DNA from: DATLYT01 sp035574455
Lineage (GTDB): Bacteria; Bacteroidota; Ignavibacteria; UBA10030
Length of the DNA stretch: 6,531 nucleotides
Direction: 5' to 3'
Assembly (NCBI GenBank): GCA_035574455.1
Contig: DATLYT010000132.1
Coordinates: 1 to 6,531, forward strand
In this document: positions 4,729 to 6,531 of the stretch, one piece after another
Numbering within the stretch: the stretch's first letter is position 1
Layout of the letters: each line of letters begins with the position of its first letter
Made by a program: the position numbers and the translations under genes
The notes under the pieces: model-generated
The model's database searches: none
What the model was told of the DNA's origin: nothing
The model's input: the letters and a program-made list of their open reading frames with translations, nothing else

Positions 4729-6531
4729 TCACCTCCTTACAACAGCAATTTTTCCGGTCGTAAGTTGATTACCATTTTCCGTATATGCAACAACAAAATA
4801 GATGCCCGAAGGGACAAACTCGCCGGCAGAATTCCGACCGTCCCAGAATGCCCGTCCACCACCCTGAGCCGGAAATTCTGCTACCACTGCCCCCGCAACG
4901 GTGAGAATGCGGATTGAGCTATTGGCCATAAGATTCTGGATAGTCACCTGCCCATTATCCGGAACAACAAACGGGTTCGGTCCAAACTCCAGAGTCGTAT
5001 ATGCCCTTGCCGTCTGCACGGGAGGAATTTCGAGGCTTGTCAAACCCCGCTCCGTTCCAATATAGAGAACCCCCCGTTTTTGGTCGATTGCCAGAGCCCG
5101 GATGTCGTTGCTGAGTAACTTGCCTCCCGTCGATGCCACATTGTAAAACTGCAGGAGTTGCACGCCATCGGGGCTCAGTACTGCAATCCCCTCACGCGTT
5201 CCTACCCACTTGTTATTGACGGCATCGATAGCAATAGCCTGTACGATCTGCCCCGCGACGGCGAGAGGCTTGAAATAGGCAGGCGGTTGCGTGCGTGTCG
5301 GATTGCGGGGATCGGTTATAATAAGCAAACCAGCGTCAGTACCTACACAGATATCCCCATCTAGGTCGACAGCGAGAGAAAGAACATTGTTGTCTGGAAG
5401 GATCGGCGTTGTCATCAATCCCCAGCCATTCGTCGCTTGAGTGCCTGCAACAATGCCGGTGTTCTCGTTGAAGTACGCCAACCCGGAGGCAGGCTTATCT
5501 TGCGGCTCGGAGTTCGCAATCCATTTCGTGCCGTTCCGGTCGATCACCATCGACGTGAGACGCCCCTCCGACGGAACGACGGACTTCGAAAAATAATCAA
5601 AGGTGTTCTCTCCCGTCAAGCGGACGAGGTAAAATCCGGTGATTGCCGTTCGGTTCACAAACCATGTCCTCCCACTCGCATCGGGAGCCACGCCGCCCAC
5701 AACAACATAGTTTGGATCCTGCGGCACGGCACCGGCCAAGATTGGCGATGCAATACGTCGACGAATCGAATCTCCCACCACCTCAACCACACCACGCCCC
5801 CACGAACTGACCCACACGGAGCCGCCGACGCCCACCGACACCTTGTAGTAATCATCAAAAGCCATGACGGGGTAATCTTGGGAATGAAAATTTTTCCATC
5901 GCTCGTTTTCTGGGCGCGACGGGTCATAGCGATAAAACCCGGCCCCCCTTCCACTGATCCCCGAACCCGCCCAGAGGACGCCATTCTCATCGACGGCAAG
6001 ACTGACGAACAAATTGGAGCGCGGGCCGTTCGGGACGTAGCTCCGCCATTGCGTGCCGTTCCAGTTGGCAATGCCCTGACTGCTTGTGCCGATCCAAATG
6101 TCTGTACTTCTCGGCTGAGAAGACAACGCTGTTCCCTGTACGGAAGAAATCGACGCGACGAGCTGGGCAGAGGATGAAGTCGATGTGATCGCTTCTACAG
6201 TCGAATGGGTCGGCCCACTCCAGAGAATGTAGAGACGATCGGCAGGCGCCTGACCGGATGGTTCCAGCGACACAACCGGTTTATTCTCGAACTGCTGCTG
6301 GACGAGGAAAAATCCGTTCACGAAGTAGGAGACGCCGCCTCCGCTTCCGGCGTACACGGTATCGCGAAAGACAGCAAGCGAGGTGACATTATTTGACGAA
6401 GCGCTTGTACCAGCCGGATAGCGAGTCCACGCCGAGGGGGCAGAAAGATTGGGAGATGCCAACGAGGCAGAAGCCACACCGGATTCGGTTGCCACCCAGA
6501 TGGTGTTGCGGTGAATGATGATATCGTTGAC
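4729..6531 (-). CDS. Propeller-repeat protein with T9SS-type C-terminal sorting domain, PorZ-like (partial, N-terminus missing)
   Basis: The frame is open from the window edge (6531) to the TGA at 4729, giving 600 visible residues. A GTG at 6495 is not a credible start, because the 12 codons before it encode VNDIIIHRNTIW, half of a propeller repeat that continues VATESGVAS. About ten short repeats of the two-component-regulator-propeller kind can be seen, for example VTSLAVFRDTVYAGSGGGV (49-67), SLAVDENGVLWAGSG (177-191), VLSLAVDLDGDICVGTDAGL (383-402), VQAIAIDAVNNKWVGTREGI (430-449) and IRALAIDQKRGVLYIGTERG (477-496). They predict one or two beta-propellers. The last 85 or so residues hold FGPNPF (516-521), WDGRN (563-567), SGIYFVVA (575-582) and the ending GKIAVVRR, matching type A T9SS sorting domains. 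The protein is therefore probably exported and handled by the T9SS at the outer membrane. The layout resembles PorZ, a T9SS component, but many secreted proteins share it. No histidine-kinase part follows. Function is otherwise unknown. Confidence 0.85.
   Translation of the reverse strand, partial: VNDIIIHRNTIWVATESGVASASLASPNLSAPSAWTRYPAGTSASSNNVTSLAVFRDTVYAGSGGGVSYFVNGFFLVQQQFENKPVVSLEPSGQAPADRLYILWSGPTHSTVEAITSTSSSAQLVASISSVQGTALSSQPRSTDIWIGTSSQGIANWNGTQWRSYVPNGPRSNLFVSLAVDENGVLWAGSGISGRGAGFYRYDPSRPENERWKNFHSQDYPVMAFDDYYKVSVGVGGSVWVSSWGRGVVEVVGDSIRRRIASPILAGAVPQDPNYVVVGGVAPDASGRTWFVNRTAITGFYLVRLTGENTFDYFSKSVVPSEGRLTSMVIDRNGTKWIANSEPQDKPASGLAYFNENTGIVAGTQATNGWGLMTTPILPDNNVLSLAVDLDGDICVGTDAGLLIITDPRNPTRTQPPAYFKPLAVAGQIVQAIAIDAVNNKWVGTREGIAVLSPDGVQLLQFYNVASTGGKLLSNDIRALAIDQKRGVLYIGTERGLTSLEIPPVQTARAYTTLEFGPNPFVVPDNGQVTIQNLMANSSIRILTVAGAVVAEFPAQGGGRAFWDGRNSAGEFVPSGIYFVVAYTENGNQLTTGKIAVVRR

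Noticed and set aside
4700..4740. A 16S rRNA gene end on the plus strand, suggested by GATCACCTCCTTA
   Set aside because: The upstream bases do not match the conserved 16S 3' helix region, and the same DNA encodes the expected end of the T9SS domain on the minus strand.
5437..6177. A 246-codon open frame on the plus strand, opposite the propeller gene
   Set aside because: It is antisense to a gene with clear repeat and domain structure. Its translation is rich in Arg/His/Pro without any recognisable motif, as expected for a shadow frame in GC-rich coding DNA.
6493..6495. GTG at 6495 as the true start of the propeller protein
   Set aside because: The frame stays open to the window end and the preceding codons encode half of a propeller repeat, so the gene begins outside the window.

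Overview
The window carries the head of a bacterial fatty-acid/phospholipid synthesis operon, a small single-gene unit upstream of it, and the C-terminal part of a large secreted propeller protein. All recognisable genes lie on the minus strand. The most likely source is a member of the Bacteroidota/Chlorobiota/Ignavibacteriota (FCB) assemblage. The reasons are a DUF3276 PUR-domain protein, which is typical of that group, and a beta-propeller protein ending in what looks like a type IX secretion (T9SS) C-terminal sorting domain. The T9SS is essentially confined to that assemblage. No species can be named from the sequence alone.

Layout, reading the minus strand from high to low coordinates: (1) 6531-4729, a propeller-repeat protein with a T9SS-type tail; its reading frame is still open at the window edge, so its N-terminus is missing. 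(2) 4728-4577, a short spacer with a weak candidate promoter and a very good Shine-Dalgarno. (3) 4576-4274, a DUF3276 PUR-domain protein that starts with TTG and is followed by a 12-bp-stem intrinsic terminator (4236-4201). (4) 4130-3992, a strong sigma70-type promoter (TTGACT-17-TATATT) and a roughly 105-nt leader containing a terminator-like hairpin. (5) 3991-1, the gene series DUF177(yceD)-rpmF-plsX-fabH-fabD-fabG, with fabG cut by the window end.

The genes of block 5 fit one operon: intergenic gaps are 42, 68, 13, 5 and 8 bp, with no terminator seen between them. PlsX makes acyl-phosphate from acyl-ACP for phospholipid synthesis. FabD loads malonate on ACP, FabH makes the first beta-ketoacyl-ACP, and FabG reduces it. 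The two leading genes (DUF177 protein, ribosomal protein L32) link the operon to ribosome production, a gene order seen in many bacteria. acpP and fabF would be expected beyond position 1.

This is mostly a conserved core region. I see no mobile element, CRISPR array, tRNA or rRNA gene, and no convincing new system. The items most worth a second look are the structured leader of the operon, the PorZ-like identity of the propeller protein, and the TTG-only start of the DUF3276 gene.
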